A DNA stretch of 64,000 nucleotides from Reticulitermes speratus (GCA_021186555.1 JAJKFL010000011.1:31731611-31795610), one strand, 5' to 3'; positions 21,673-34,308 are shown, counted from the first letter of the stretch. Notes: generated by a model from the sequence alone, not told the origin. Program-made: numbers and translations.

Positions 21673-24600
21673 ATGGCTTCCAAACACATCATCGTCATAT
21701 TGACATTCTGCTTTGTGCAGGTAAGTGCAGTCAACCAAGTGGTCAAATCAGGCCACATGACATGACATGACATGACATGACATGACATGACATGACATGA
21801 CGTGACACAAATTGCTGCCATCTGCGTTACACCACCGTGTTGTCTAAAAAGTGTGTGTTAATGTTTCGAAGGAATATAGTGGCTCCATCTTCAGGGTATA
21901 AGGTGATTACAATGGAAAAGTTTTATTCTTATGAAACGTCTGTATCCAGCCAGTAGAGTGCACCGTGTCACAATCCACAGAGCTACAAAGCATCTGCAAA
22001 GCTTTAGTTTCACGTAGATGTATTTGAAGAAGCTGTGATCAAACGAAGAATGAAATGGGCGGAGCATGTAGCACGTATGGGGGACAGGAGAAATGCATGC
22101 AGGGTTTTGGTGAGGAAACCTTAGGGAAGGAGATTACTTAGAGGACCTGGCGTAGATTGAAGGATAATATTAAAATGGATCTTCATGATGTGGAATGTGA
22201 GAGACGTGGATTGGATTGATCTGGTTCGGGATAGGGACAGTTGGCGAGCTCTTGTGATTGCGGTAATGAACCTCCGAGTTCTTAAAATGCGGGAAATTCC
22301 TTGACCAGCTGACGACCTGCCAGCTTCTCAAGAGGGACTCTGCTCCATGGAGTCAGACGGCAACTCGGACTACCTAACGATGACACTAGACACCCACTTT
22401 AGTCTAATGTCTTGGTACTCAGAGGGACTGAGGACAAACACGAAAGCCCTCAGGATAGCTGGTGTGACAGACAAGATTCGAACCTGGCACCAACGGAATG
22501 GAAGTCAGAAGCGATACTGCTTGCGCCCACCTGCTGTGTAAGACACCGTAGGCTGCTGCCATGCTGTTAGCAATTTCTAATATTCTTGTTTTATACCAAA
22601 CGGCACGAAGACTAAATATACAAAACCGTAATTTGGCCCGTCGAATTAAATTTGGTCCTTTGCCGAGGAAGACATATTGGGCCTATGAGGGGAGAAGTAA
22701 GAGGAGGTTCAGAAAGCCGCATAATGAGAGACATCGTGATTTCTACATTTCACCAAATATTATTCAGGTGAACAGATCAAGGAGAATGAGATGGGCCAAG
22801 CATGTGGCACGCATGGGGGGAAAAGAGAAATGCACAGAGTGTTTTGGTGGAAAAACCTGAAAGAAAGAGACCTCTTGAAAGATTTAGGAATAGAGGGAAC
22901 GATAACATTAACATCTATCCTAAGGAAGTAGGATGGGAGGGCGTGGGCTGGATTAATCTGGCTCGAGATAGGCATAAATGGCAGGCTTTTGTAAAAGTGG
23001 TGAAGACACTTCGGGCATATCGACATGTAAACCTCTTCTGATTGATACAGATATTTTGCAATAAAATTGACACACGCATTCTAACCAGCACACCATTCGT
23101 CACGTCGTGTGAATTATTCACATTTTTTTCACCTTTGACGTTTCAGTTTGCCCAGTCGGCCGCTGTCGACAAACGCGGTCTAGAGAGCATCCCCTTCATC
23201 GGTCCGGTTCTCCAAGACGCTGTGAATCAAGTGACAAATATTACGAATGGAATAATCTCCTTGCTAGGCGGAGGGTTCACACAGGCTCAGGGTATTGTTC
23301 AGAACTACAATGACCAGGCTACTGCGGCGAACGCAGCATCTAAGGGACCACTGGAGAGCCTGCTGCAGACAGCGCTCGACAAGATTGGGGAACTAGTTGG
23401 CAATGAATTGCAGTACGAGTGGAACAGCACGCTCTGTGCCTTTGGACAGAAGGAAAACACTCAAAATGTCGTCTTCCAAGCAGGTAGGAACCAAGCGAGT
23501 TTTCAGGCTTCCGCAACGATGCAGTTGTTATCTCCGCTGTTATGGGATGTTGTGCTAGGTTAGTGGGTGTCTATCACCAATCGTTTGTTTTCAGATAAAA
23601 ATCCTTCACGGCATGGGCCTTCAAATTTTTATGGCAAAGGGCCTCACCAGTTATTGGTGGTTGGTTCGCGGGCCGCACGTCGAAGAGTAACAATAATTGG
23701 CAGAGGCGGACCCAAGGGGAGGGGAGCGACTGCCGGGCTGCAGCCCCCAAAACCCCCCAAAACCGAAATTTAAAAAACACAGATTTTGTAGATACGATGA
23801 TACCAAACCTTTGACGCGATTTACCCTTCAGCCGAAATCAGCCACTGAAATCAGCTGATGACTAGTAGATTGAAATTTTGAATAATAAATTAACAAAATT
23901 AAAAAGAAACAAGAAGATAGGACATTGTGATTGAGTCATGGAACATGTAGTTATATTTGTATGTATATAAATGCAGTTGCAAACAGTGTTATGTTACAGT
24001 TATACTTATGATTTTTATAACAAAATTTTTAAAATCAAATATAAATTATATATAGCCTCAGGGTCAACCTCCCCCCCCCCCCACTGAAAAATTCTGGGTG
24101 CGCACCTGATAAGTGGTATGCCTAGCCGCCTAAATTGTTGTGTGATTTTGGTAGTACACACGTAATTTACAAATGTGGCCGCAGGTTGGACACCCATGCT
24201 TTACGGTGTCCAAACTTTGGGCAACCAACGTCCAGTAACGAACGGCAATACCCCAGAACGGACCTCTGATGTAGGATTAATATAAACTGAAACTTCTCAC
24301 GACACCATGTATTAAGAGTTGTGACACCGTGTACACTTATACATGACACTAACGTTTCGAAGGAACATGCTGACTCCATCTTCAGAATCAACGTAGGATT
24401 GTGTGAGTCTGAGTAACCACCTTCAAATTATTCCGGTGCCTTTTTTTTAAGCGTGTTATTGAACGGCGCTCTATATTGCTGAGTATGTAGCAGTTATGGT
24501 ACGACACCGACAGGGGAAGACCGATGTTTTTTCCAATGGCGCGACAGCCCCTAGTGGGCCAGGCCCTTCTCATTATTGAGGCTTCATGATCATATTCAGT

Positions 24601-25269
24601 TAGACACACCACCCTCGGTAGAACTCCTCTGGACGAATGATCAGCCCGACGCAGAGACCTCTACTTGACAACACACAATTCTCGCAAGCGGCCGCAGACC
24701 CACGTCTTAGACCGCGCGGTTACTGGCATCAGCGTATTCTTATTATACAGATGGTAAAATAATCGACCACAGAGCTGCCATCTCTGTAAATACGCGAAAA
24801 CTACATATTTCCACAGAGGAGTAGTGACAACTGTAAGCTATGCTATATATTGTCAGTCATAAACTTTCTAATATGAATGTAAATTCTCTTAACAGTAGTC
24901 AACACGGGTGGCTGCGTCCAAAAGGAGATTCAGGGGGCTCTGGAGATATTTGCCGACATCACGACCATCAACAACCATGCTGCAGAAGTGTCAGGTAGTA
25001 TACCCGGTCAAGTTTTCGACTGCGTCACAAAAAACTTAGCAAATGTGTTCGGCTGCGTGCAACAAATCGTCGGAACCACCTCATCAAAATTGCTGCTCCT
25101 GCTGTCGTCTCAAGTGGGCGACCTTTACAAACTAGGAGAGGGAGGCATCCAGCTGCCAGACAGACTGACAAAATGCAGCGTCGAGCAACTCCTCAAGGCG
25201 ACGGCACAAGTTGGAGAAATCATTTCGAACGTCGGAGAGTGTATCAAACAAGTCGCACGGAATTCTTAA
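21673..25269 (+). CDS. Family member 3: secreted six-cysteine helical protein (252 aa, three exons)
   Basis: Exons are 21673-21720, 23147-23483 and 24896-25269 (phases 0 and 1), stop TAA. Exon 1 (16 codons, starting M-A-S-K-H) is a signal-peptide core ending at CAG|GTAAGT. The same M-A-S-K start recurs in copies A-C. Exon 2 begins F-A-Q-S-A-A-V-D-K-R, so signal cleavage near the alanines may be followed by a dibasic K-R processing site, as in copy B. Cysteines are at residues 113, 135, 171, 182, 222 and 244 (gaps 22, 36, 11, 40, 22). N-I-T and N-S-T are possible glycosylation sites. The chain looks helical and amphipathic. The reading is open throughout, with consensus splice sites. It is secreted by inference; the function is unknown. 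Intron 1 carries a CATGA microsatellite and LINE tails; intron 2 carries a SINE-B. Confidence 0.85.
21755..21806. repeat. (ACATG)n pentanucleotide microsatellite
   Basis: About ten ACATG/CATGA units, only 34 nt inside intron 1 of member 3. Confidence 0.9.
22025..22340 (+). mobile_element. LINE tail fragment in intron 1 of member 3
   Basis: Plus-strand sequence resembling the 3' coding end of insect non-LTR elements (M-K-W-A-E-H-V-A-R-M-G-D-R-R-N-A), with frameshifts and stops. A hammerhead-like core lies just upstream at 21861-21894 on the minus strand. Confidence 0.5.
22590..23040 (+). mobile_element. Second LINE tail fragment in intron 1 of member 3
   Basis: Two overlapping open segments read R-R-M-R-W-A-K-H-V-A-R-M-G then, in another frame, G-W-I-N-L-A-R-D-R-H-K-W-Q-A-F-V. 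This is the conserved C-terminal tail of an insect LINE, frameshifted in the middle. Confidence 0.65.
24526..24733 (-). repeat. SINE-B copy in intron 2 of member 3
   Basis: Minus-strand SINE-B with GGCGCGACAGCCCC at the left and the CCTCTGGACGAATGATCAG body. Part of the B-box region is deleted near 24690. Confidence 0.7.
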
Positions 25270-26099
25270 GCACGGAGGGGATACAAATACTTAGCATCTG
25301 CTGACAGTCTTCAAACTAAACACATATTTTGACAAATCCGTGACATCGTACTGTTCTAGCGGTCAGTTACTTTGGCAGTGTGAAACGTCACCAACAGAAA
25401 GTAGCCTACCAACATTTTGTGATTCTCAAGTTCTCACTTCGTATAATACGAAGACCATGCTGATTTCCAAAACCTTGTGTCAATGACTGGTAGGAATATT
25501 ATGTTTAACACTGACCACTGTCTGAGGCATAATTTCTATGGCCATGCTGTGGAAGCTGGCTCTATTGCCATCGTGAAGTTCAGTCCAGTTTATCTCCGGC
25601 TCTGGGGTACAGAATACTTCGATATAATAGACGGAACAGCATAGGTTTTATAGAATTCGTTTTACAGGAAGACGAAAACAAGGCAATATTCCGAAACACC
25701 CTGTATATGAATCATGCCTCAGGTACTGGGAACTGTCAAAACTTAACCATAATATAATGAATATTACGACTTCTGTGATGTGATAACGTGTTGTATGGTT
25801 AACACTGACAAAAGTTTCCAAAGAACCTACTGCCTCTAGTTTCAGGGGAGAATAATTATCTGGAACAAAACGATATCAGGTTCCTCCGAAACGCCAGTAC
25901 CCCCATACTACAAGGTGTCACACATCGAAAGACCGTAGTTTTCTAAATGTTATATTTACCGAAAAATCAAGCCTAAAGCATTATTCATGAGAAATTTTGC
26001 TAAAGTCTCGAGTCATTTATTTTGAACTTGCCTTAATTTTGTATAACCTTTTGAATTTACTATATTTCACTACATAAGGTCCATAAAAAAATTCATAAA
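25270..26099. other. 3' flank of member 3
   Basis: I see no gene. Palindromic CGAAAC-type motifs occur near 25690 and 25890 (TTCCTCCGAAACGCC). No clear AATAAA is visible close to the stop of member 3. Confidence 0.4.
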
Positions 26100-27640
26100 G
26101 CTCTTCATCATGTCTTAGTTATTTCACAAACTGTCTAAAAAATACTTCTTAGTATTTTGCTTTAAAATATTGCTAACCCTTCTTCTGGAAGACTCAGTCA
26201 TTGCCCATGCTTCGCAGCCATAGCTTATTACTGGTTGAATCAATCTTGTACACTCCGAGTTTATTTTTCGATGTGCTAGTGGTGATTTTGTGATAGGTAA
26301 TAGGGAAATATATACCTTGTTAGCTGACATAATTCACTTATGTATTTCTACTTCTTCATTTTCTTTTGTTATTTCTGTCCCAACATAAATAAAGCTATCG
26401 ACTACTTCAATATCCTGCATTTATATTTGTTCGTAATTTAAATCTTTTCTTGATCGGACCATAACTTTTGTTTTCGTTGTATTACTCCTTAATCCTATTG
26501 TCTTGGTGTGTTTCTCTAGCTCTCTGTATATCTCTTCAACTGTCTTCATGGATCTTGCTGTAATGTTTATATCTTCTGCATTACCAACTATATTACCTAA
26601 CTGGTAATGTGATAAGTTTACAGGTACCGATAACTGTCTTATGGTATATTCCAAAAAAGGTCCGCTCAACCCGTAGCTCGCGGGCAACATGTTGCTCGCA
26701 ACACAGTGTTATGTTGCCTGTCCATGGAAAGGTCGAGATAGAAGGCCGAAGAAATTTTGAAAACTTATGAGCTATTTATTTATGGAGACATATGTTACAT
26801 TACTAATGTATTTTGTAAAAATGTGCGCTAAAAACAGCGACACCGTAGCCTAAGTTGTAAATCATAATCTTAAATAAGTTTTTCGTATTATTATCAGCAT
26901 AATTTTATTGAACATGTCGTGTAGAAAAATACACAGTAGAATTTCACACATAATTATACGTACACTCATGCTTTCTTCATTCTGTGTATTGAATTTCATG
27001 TTGCCCGCACGCAAACAAATTTTTTTAAGGCTATTGTTTTAAGGCTATACTAAACAAGAGAGGTGTCAGCCAATCTCTTTGCTTCAGTCTCCTATTAACT
27101 TCAAAATGGTCTCTCAAATAATTCTGTATCTTAACACATTGTTTGCTCCTTCCATTTTTGCTTGTACCAATTTTACTAACTTGCTACGTTTTCCAAAATC
27201 ATTCATTATCTCAAAACTTTATTTCTATTTATACTATCATAAGCCAGTTTGAAATCCCAGAAGACTTGTATACATCTACGTTGAATTCCCAACATTTATT
27301 TAATAACTGTCTAACTGTATATAACTGGGAAATAGTTGATCTGGCCTGTCTAAAGCCAGCTTGCTATTTCCCTACAATATTTACAGAATACAGTTTAAAT
27401 ATATTTAACAGTATTTTTGTAAAACATTTATATGTTGTGCAGAGCAATGACATGCTAAAATACTTGTTGCATTGTGGACTGTCACCTTTTTTATAAATAG
27501 GACAGATCACACTGATTGGTCAATACTTACGTATTAGTCCTTACAGGCAGATTGTTCTTATGAGATTACGTATTCTGATTTCCAGGGCTGGACCTCCAAT
27601 TTTACATAATTTTGCTGCATGTTCTAATATTCCAGCATTA
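26100..27640 (-). mobile_element. Decayed LINE reverse transcriptase
   Basis: On the minus strand, three separated frames resemble non-LTR reverse transcriptase. Around 27250-27370 reads Q-A-G-F-R-Q-A-R-S-T-I-S-Q (the G-F-R-x-x-R-S-T region). Around 26420-26690 reads N-A-E-D-I-N-I-T-A-R-S, where a Y-A-D-D box is expected. Around 26130-26330 reads L-I-Q-P-V-I-S-Y-G-C-E-A-W. Order and spacing fit one element running right to left, with many stops. The catalytic Y-A-D-D has become N-A-E-D, so it is dead. Confidence 0.7.
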
Positions 27641-28079
27641 TTTCTTCAATATTGGATTGAGTAATCTTACTACGCAACAAATTTAAAATATATAAATATG
27701 TTAGTGAAATTGCATAATTGCAATGTGTATTTTTACGAATGTATATTATTAATTTCGGTACGTACAGTAAATAATACACTTGATTCCAGGCTTCCGCCGC
27801 GATGTTGATGAGATCTGCGCTCTTCTGGGATATTACGCGGCGTCGTGTGGTAATTGTTTACCGACGTTTTGGGACAACGTGTCGGTCCGTTCTTCACGGG
27901 TCAAGAGTCATATAAGGAATGAAAGCAAGCCGGCAACGTGTAACTTAGATTCTATACGGGAAGGTGCGCGCGGGGTGGTAATCAGTAGACGTGATGACAG
28001 CCAATAGGGTTGAAACAGGCTAAGGGAGGGGTGGATGGAGACAACGTTAGGAGCTGGGGATACAGAGAATGCAGTCAGC

Positions 28080-28720
28080 TAAGACTGATGGAAAAAACAT
28101 ATATGGAATAAAGTAAGAATAAGGGAGGAAAATATGAAGATAAAGCTAAATAAATAAAACAAGAATAAAAAATATAAAAATTATAAATAAAAAAAATTAG
28201 GAGAAGAAAAACCAAAACAGAGTGAGGGAGGGGGAGGAGAGAGACACGAAAAGTGGCTAGTGAGATACCTGTGCAAGAACCGGTCCCAGGGCGGCCATGT
28301 CGCTGCCAGTGCAGCAAGGTGAGAATAATGGGAGGAAGATGTATGGAATGCAGCAATAACAAGGCAGGGAAGTATACCAAATAAGCGAATGTATTAATGA
28401 AAAAGGAATTATAAATAAGTAATTAAATAAATAGAAATATTAAGAATAGAAATAGAAAAATAGAGGAATAAAAATATAAAAATTAAAATAAATAAGAATA
28501 AATAAATAAATACAAATTAGAAACGAAATTTAAAAAAATAAAACTGAATAAAAATAAATAGAATAAATATAAACTAAGAATAAGAATAAAAAATAAAAAT
28601 ATAAATGGTAAAAAGCATAAAGAGTAAAGAAAAATTAAAAATAAAGAATACAAAAAATATGTACATAAATAAATAAATCGATAAAATAAGGAAGGGGAAT
28701 ACAAAAAGTAGGAATAAAAA
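28080..28720. repeat. A-rich low-complexity segment
   Basis: About 640 bp made mostly of AATAAA-, AAATA- and GAATAA-type words on the plus strand. The minus-strand open frames here (rich in Leu, Phe, Tyr, Ile and Ser) are artefacts of this composition. Confidence 0.8.
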
Positions 28721-28956
28721 GGAATCAGACAGCAGATGGAAGAAAAGAAAGGGAGGAGAAAAGCAGCTAGAGCCGGGGGGAAGAAAGAGAATGATAGAAA
28801 CAGATGGAGCTTAAGAAGAAGCAGCACTGGGAAGTGGGAGAACGTGGAAGAGGAAGAGGGAGAATGTGGCCCTCAAAAGGATCGTGGGCTAGCTACTAGT
28901 GAGGGGGGACCGCCTTCTACTTTCTCCAAGGAGGCGAAAGAGAGGTTTCCATGACC

Positions 28957-29400
28957 CGCTTAGAGTCAGGTCAGCCTTCGTCTACATATTGTCTGTGTGG
29001 AGCTCCAACTCGATCGCCTACCTGATGAGTCGGTCCATGTAGCTGGATTTGGTAGAGAGGATTTGGGTGTCTTGGAATTTAATGAGGTGATCATGGTTGA
29101 GGCTATGTTCTGCCACAGCCGATTTGTCTGTATGTTCAAGCCGTATGTGCCGGTGATGCTCTTTAATTCTGGTCTCGATTGATCGACCAGTCTGTCCGAT
29201 GTACACCTGGCCGCACTCACATGGGATGCTAAACACGACTGGAGTCCACAGTCCCAGATCTTCCTTCACAGGACGGAGGAAGCTGGAGATCTTCCTCGGC
29301 GGCAAGCACACATTCTTAATGTTGTGCTTGGCCAGCATTCTGCTGAGGCGGTCGCACGTAGTTTGGACATATGGTTCAACCCTATCGGCTGTCATCACGG
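28957..29400 (-). pseudogene. Penelope-type GIY-YIG endonuclease remnant
   Basis: The minus-strand frame (open at 29018-29398, continuing leftwards through stops) contains C-E-C-G-Q-V-Y-I-G-Q-T-G-R-S, then I-E-T-R-I-K-E-H-x-R-H-I and S-A-V-A-E-H. This is the arrangement of the GIY-YIG endonuclease domain that ends Penelope-like proteins: V-Y-I-G for the second motif and the catalytic-type R within R-I-K-E-H. Downstream, A-I-E-L-E-L-H-T-D-N-M and L-S-G-S-W-K-P resemble the usual C-terminal end but are interrupted by two in-frame TAG codons. The fragment cannot give a full-length product. It is not part of the secreted-protein family. Confidence 0.75.
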
Positions 29401-29599
29401 CTACTGATTACCACCCCGCGCGCACCTTCCCATATAGAATCTACGTCACAGGTTGCCGGCTTTCTTTCTTTTCTTCTTGGATTCTTGATCCGTGAAGATG
29501 GGGCCGATACGTTGTCCCGAAACGTCGGTAAACGATTACCACACGACGAAGCGTAATATTCCAGAAGAGCGCAGATCTACTACACTGTTTGTAAAATTG

Positions 29600-30104
29600 A
29601 TTTCCTCTGCCAATGATCTAAAAGATCGAAACACGTGTTGAGTTTGTAAATAAATGAAGGATTATTTTGTGCTTTGTTTACAGTGATGATACATTGTTAA
29701 ATAGTATTATGCAGGCTGTACACAATATAAAATAGATAGCTAAAAACAGCATTTCTTTGTTCCCGTTAGCAATAGATACTTGGAACAAGGGAATCCTCTT
29801 TTTGACACAAGAAAACAAAGAAAAAAACAGGAACAATAATTTTAATGAGCAAAGAAGAAATAAAGTTTGTTTATGACACTCTTTCACAACCCAGTTACCT
29901 GCTACTATAACACTATTAGATACTATATAGCAATGCGCATCAGAGGTTATTGATAACGTCTGACATGTTTCTCCCTCCTTTCGGCCATCTCAAGGGACGC
30001 TTCTTATCAATGTAAGAGTACTGAACATTGACATTAATATTATACGTAATAATAACTGTCGTTATCAGGATAAGCAAATATATGACTAATTGACTCGATG
30101 GAAC
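29600..30104. other. Intergenic stretch
   Basis: No gene is seen. A short AAAGATCGAAACACG motif at about 29623-29637 matches the end of the small insertion at 62917-63064. Confidence 0.4.
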
Positions 30105-30500
30105 AAAGCTCTTCTTGAGAAGCTAATCGTTCCTTAGCTGCCCAACAAACTCTCCGCATTTTATAAAACCGAAAGATCACTACCGCGTTCACAACTGCCA
30201 GCCACTCGTCCTATGCTGAGTCAGATGAATCCAGTCCATGCCCTCATATCCTATTTCTGTAAGATCTAGTTCAGTATTAGTCTCTCCCTCCACATCTAGG
30301 TCTTTCAAGTGACTTTTTTCTTTCAGGTTTTCCCACTAAAATAATTTATGCTTGTCTTCTCCCCATATGTGCCACATTTCTTGCCCATCTCATCGTCCTC
30401 GATTTGATCACCCGAATAATATTTTCAGAGGGCCCCAAATCACGAAGCTACTCATGATGCAATTTTTTCCACGCTCTTGTTACTTTCTCTCTCTTATATC
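30105..30500 (-). mobile_element. LINE tail fragment (decayed)
   Basis: Minus-strand relative of the fragment at 5925-6540. Shared blocks include CTTCTTGAGAAGCTAA, TCCAGTCCATG and GATTTGATCACCCGAATAAT. No open frame remains. Confidence 0.5.
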
Positions 30501-30750
30501 CAAATAGGTTACTGCGAAATGAAAAGGCATATATTTGTGTTATGTTTCTATGTATAAATACTTAGTACGTGTCAAATTATCCATATAAAAATATATAGTA
30601 TGAACTATTTATGTACACTTAAGGGCAAAATTTGTGTGCATGTTCACCTTGAAGAATTTTGTGTTCTTACATTCTTAAGCATGCTTGTACTCGTATTCTT
30701 GCTGTAATAAACTAGACACACATGTTGACAGTACTGTGCATGAACATAGT

Positions 30751-31015
30751 TTTTTTCTATGGCTCGACAGCCCTATATGGGCCTGGGCCTTCTCGTTTCG
30801 TCGAGGTTTTATGGTCACACACATTTGAGACACACCACCCTCGGTAGAACTCCTCTGGACGAGTGATCAGTCCGACACAGAGACCTCTACCTGACAACAC
30901 ACAACACTCACAAGAGACAGACATCCATGCCCCCGGTGGGATTCGAACCCTCGATCCTAGTAAACGAGCGGCCGAAGACCCACGCCTTAGACCGCACGGC
31001 CACTGGCATCGGCGT
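30751..31015 (-). repeat. SINE-B full copy with 11-bp target-site duplication
   Basis: It is flanked by ATGAACATAGT at 30740-30750 and again at 31016-31026. The minus-strand element carries GTGGGATTCGAACCC (reverse of the B box), and its poly(A) end shows as TTTTTTT at the left. The intact duplication indicates a fairly young insertion. Confidence 0.85.
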
Positions 31016-31026
31016 ATGAACATAGT

Positions 31027-32046
31027 AACTACAATAAATTTTAACAAATGCGGATGACATGTAAATATAATGCCACGAACTTTTATATATATAATAATCT
31101 TAACTCATATATGTCCTACGTTTATTTACTAAATACGCCACTGCTTAGATGAATTTCAGTACCGAATGATCATATACGAGGTTCGTCATGTATAAGTATC
31201 ATTCCAACACTTTCTTCGCCGAGTTCATTCCATTCCCTCCTACCCTGATAATCACCGTGGACCCCTTATACAGGGTGTATCTAAAATGCTTGGACAAACT
31301 TCAAGAGCGAGTTCTTCACATCAAAACAGAGGAAAGAGTTAATGTGACATACATCCAGAAATTAGTGTTTTTTCTTAGTTTAAGTGTAATCGACCATTGC
31401 TCCATACTCACCTGGCACAGCAACGCTGATGGGTATGGCATATCATAGCATCCTGTGTTTTAAATTAGGAGACAAGTCAGTTTCTTTATATATATTATTT
31501 AAACAGCTTCACGACAATGTGTAAAAACCTCTGAACACTGCCAAACGGACGCAGGAACATAATTCTGTTTTGTATAATAATTACAAATATATTACCATCA
31601 CACGTGACACAATAAAAAGACAGCAATACTGTTGTCTATCATCGCGACGTTTTAAACTTTTAAATGTTAAAACAACTGATCTGGCTCAGGATAAGGACAA
31701 GTGGCGGGATCTTGTGGACATGGCTACAAACTCTCGCGTTTCATTACATTTTGGGAATTTCCTGAGTACTATCTCAATCTATACAGAACAAACACAACAA
31801 TCTTTTCATGCTCATTTTTATTATTATTCTCCTACATGTTTCGGCTGCGTACGCGGCCGAAACATGTCGTAGAATAATATGAAAAGGTGAGTAAAGACAT
31901 TGTTGTGTTTCTCCTGTGTAGATCGATATAGTAATTGTATACATGCAAAACGGGATGGGAATTCCAAAAAAAAAAAAAAAATTCTAGAGTAGCTGAACAA
32001 ATATTAGCTTCTCTATAAGAACTCTTCTCCATGGAGTTAGAACGCT
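31027..32046. other. Flank before the triplicated unit
   Basis: It holds a short LINE tail fragment at about 31670-31770 (plus frame D-L-A-Q-D-K-D-K-W-R-D-L). A perfect palindrome, ACATGTTTCGGC...GCCGAAACATGT, lies at about 31838-31867, and a poly(A) run at about 31966-31981. No gene is seen. Confidence 0.5.
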
Positions 32047-32825
32047 AAAACAAATTAGGAAAAGTCCGCAGGGTCTAAAACTTTTGGTGTCTTCGCTCTG
32101 TTATTATCCCTGTAATTCGTGAACATTTTCAATGCAGTGTAAACACCATCACGATGTCTTTGTTTTTACATTGCAAGCTTAGTTACCTTTAATCGTGAAG
32201 TTTCTGCAAACTCTCTGGGTATGCCTTACTTCTTCCATTCGTCTGCTATACCAGCACAAGAACTACACATAGGCCCGTCACATGACGATTTTAACGTAAC
32301 ATTCACGCGCTACTCCACGCCATATTCATAACAAATTTTTTCATTCGCGATGATTGATGAAGTCATTAAACTACCGGTTAATAAATTATTACTTTCTCAT
32401 AAACATATCTAAAACACCTCATCTTTACGGCGTAGAATTGAAACACATCTCACGAAAACAAGATAGGCAATGTACATATAACGCAATATTGTGGCGCTTT
32501 CGCGTAATGTTTATACCTCTTCGGCTATCTTAACCGCCTGATAATATTTCACTCGAAATGGTTATTTAATGCCTCCAGTAACAATAAACATATTTACATA
32601 AAGTGTCTGATATTTCTGTCCAATATTAAACAAATTTGTTATTTCTCGACAGATTTTCATAAAAGCTCCCAATATCAAATTTCACGTAAATCCGTCAAGT
32701 GTGACTAGTGCTGATACACGCAGACAGACGGACGGACAGAATAACAGCCTGATACCACTTCAGTCGAAGACAGCGCTTGTATGGCGATTTAATTTCGCCG
32801 CCGTAATTAGACCTTCATGTAAGAA

Positions 32826-33103
32826 AGGGAAGGTTTACCCCCAGAACAGGCCAAGTAGGCCCAGAGGAGAAGTAGAAGTAGAGCTGTACCCTTTCCTCGG
32901 CGCTAGATAAAGGTGGATGGTCAACTCCACGCCCCGACCGCTTTACGCCCGGGAAAGAGACACGGTACACACTGTAAAGGACTTTTTGGTGGGCCACAAG
33001 GCAAGTCTGCAAGGGTGTGGAAAATCTTGCCTCCACCAAGATTCGATCCCCAGACTGTCCAGCCCGTAGCCAGTCGCTATACTGACTGAGCTATCCCGGC
33101 CGA
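32826..33103 (-). repeat. SINE-D type copy in unit A
   Basis: Minus-strand element with CACGCCCCGACCGC, CCCGGGAAAGAGACACGG and, at its right end, the reverse of a tRNA-like head (AAGATTCGATCCCCAGAC, ACTGACTGAGCTATCCCGG). Shorter counterparts are in B and C. Confidence 0.65.
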
Positions 33104-33270
33104 CAGATCTTCATGTAAAATGTTCGATATTTTTGCCCAATTGTAAAAAATTTGGGGTTTCTCAACAGATTTTCATAAAAGTTTCCGATATAAAAGTTAA
33201 CGAAAATCCCTCCAGTGGGAGCGGCACTGCACATGTGGAGAGATCGACAGACGGACGGGCGGGCGGGCGG

Positions 33271-34308
33271 ACATGACGAAGGCAGTAGATGCTTTGACGG
33301 ACGGGCGGGCGGACATGACGAAGGCAGTAGATGCTTTGACGGACGGGCGGGAGGACATGACGAAGGCAGTAGGTGCTTTGACGGACGGACGGGCGGACAT
33401 GACGAAGGCAGTAGGTGCTTTGACGGACGGGCGGGCGGACATGACGAAGGCAGTAGGTGCTTTGACGGACGGACGGGCGGATATGACGTAGGCAGTAGGT
33501 GCTTTAACGGACGGACGGGCGGACATGACGAAGGCAGTAGGTGCTTTGACGAACGGGCGGGCGGACATGACGAAGGCAGTAGGTGCTTTGACGGACGGAC
33601 GGGCGGACATGACGAAGGCAGTAGGTGCTTTGACGGACGGACGGGCGGACATGACGAAGGCAGTAGGTGCTTTGACGGACGGGCGGGCGGACATGACGAA
33701 GGCAGTAGGTGCTTTGACGAACGGGCGGGCGGACATGACGAAGGCAGTAGGTGCTTTGACGGACGGACGGGCGGACATGACGAAGGCAGTAGGTGCTTTG
33801 ACGGACGGGCGGGCGGACATGACGAAGGCAGTAGGTGCTTTGACGAACGGGCGGGCGGACATGACGAAGGCAGTAGGTGCTTTGACGGACGGGCGGGCGG
33901 ACATGACGAAGGCAGTAGGTGCTTTGACGAACGGGCGGGCGGACATGACGAAGGCAGTAGGTGCTTTGACGGACGGACGGGCGGACATGACGAAGGCAGT
34001 AGGTGCTTTGACGGACGGGCGGGCGGACATGACGAAGGCAGTAGGTGCTTTGACGGACGGGCGGGCGGACATGACGAAGGCAGTAGGTACTTTGACGGAC
34101 GGGCGGGCGGACATGACGAAGGCAGTAGGTGCTTTGACGGACGGGCGGGCGGACATGACGAAGGCAGTAGGTGCTTTGACGGACGGACGGGCGGACATGA
34201 CGAAGGCAGTAGGTGCTTTGACGGACGGACGGGCGGACGGACATGACGAAGGCAGTAGGTGCTTTGACGGACGGGCGGGCGGACATGACGAAGGCAGTAG
34301 GTGCTTTC
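33271..34308. repeat. GC-rich 42-bp minisatellite, about 25 units (unit A)
   Basis: The unit is ACATGACGAAGGCAGTAGGT + GCTTTGACGGACGGGCGGGC + GG. Because 42 is a multiple of 3 and the unit lacks stops in most frames, several frames on both strands stay open for up to 400 codons. These open frames are structural by-products: they start and end with the array and lack splice, promoter or signal context. The GGGCGGGCGG blocks make it the most GC-rich part of an AT-rich window. It lies about 1.1 kb upstream of the TATA box of gene A. Confidence 0.9.

Larger units (their letters stand above)
27780..29585 (-). mobile_element. Penelope-like element with inverted terminal repeats (decayed)
   Basis: The plus strand at about 27785-28010 and the minus strand at about 29390-29580 carry the same sequence: GCTCTTCTGG, then CGTCGTGTGGTAAT, then GACAACGTGTCGG or its variant, then GGTGCGCGCGGGGTGGTAAT. 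They form inverted terminal repeats, an arrangement known for Penelope-like elements. Between them lies a GIY-YIG endonuclease remnant (see next entry) and an A-rich segment at 28080-28720 (T-rich on the element's strand). The reverse-transcriptase part is missing, so the element is a truncated copy. Confidence 0.65.

Noticed and set aside
28483..28827. Hydrophobic Leu/Phe/Tyr-rich minus-strand frame that looks like a membrane protein
   Set aside because: It arises from the A-rich low-complexity tract inside the Penelope-like element.
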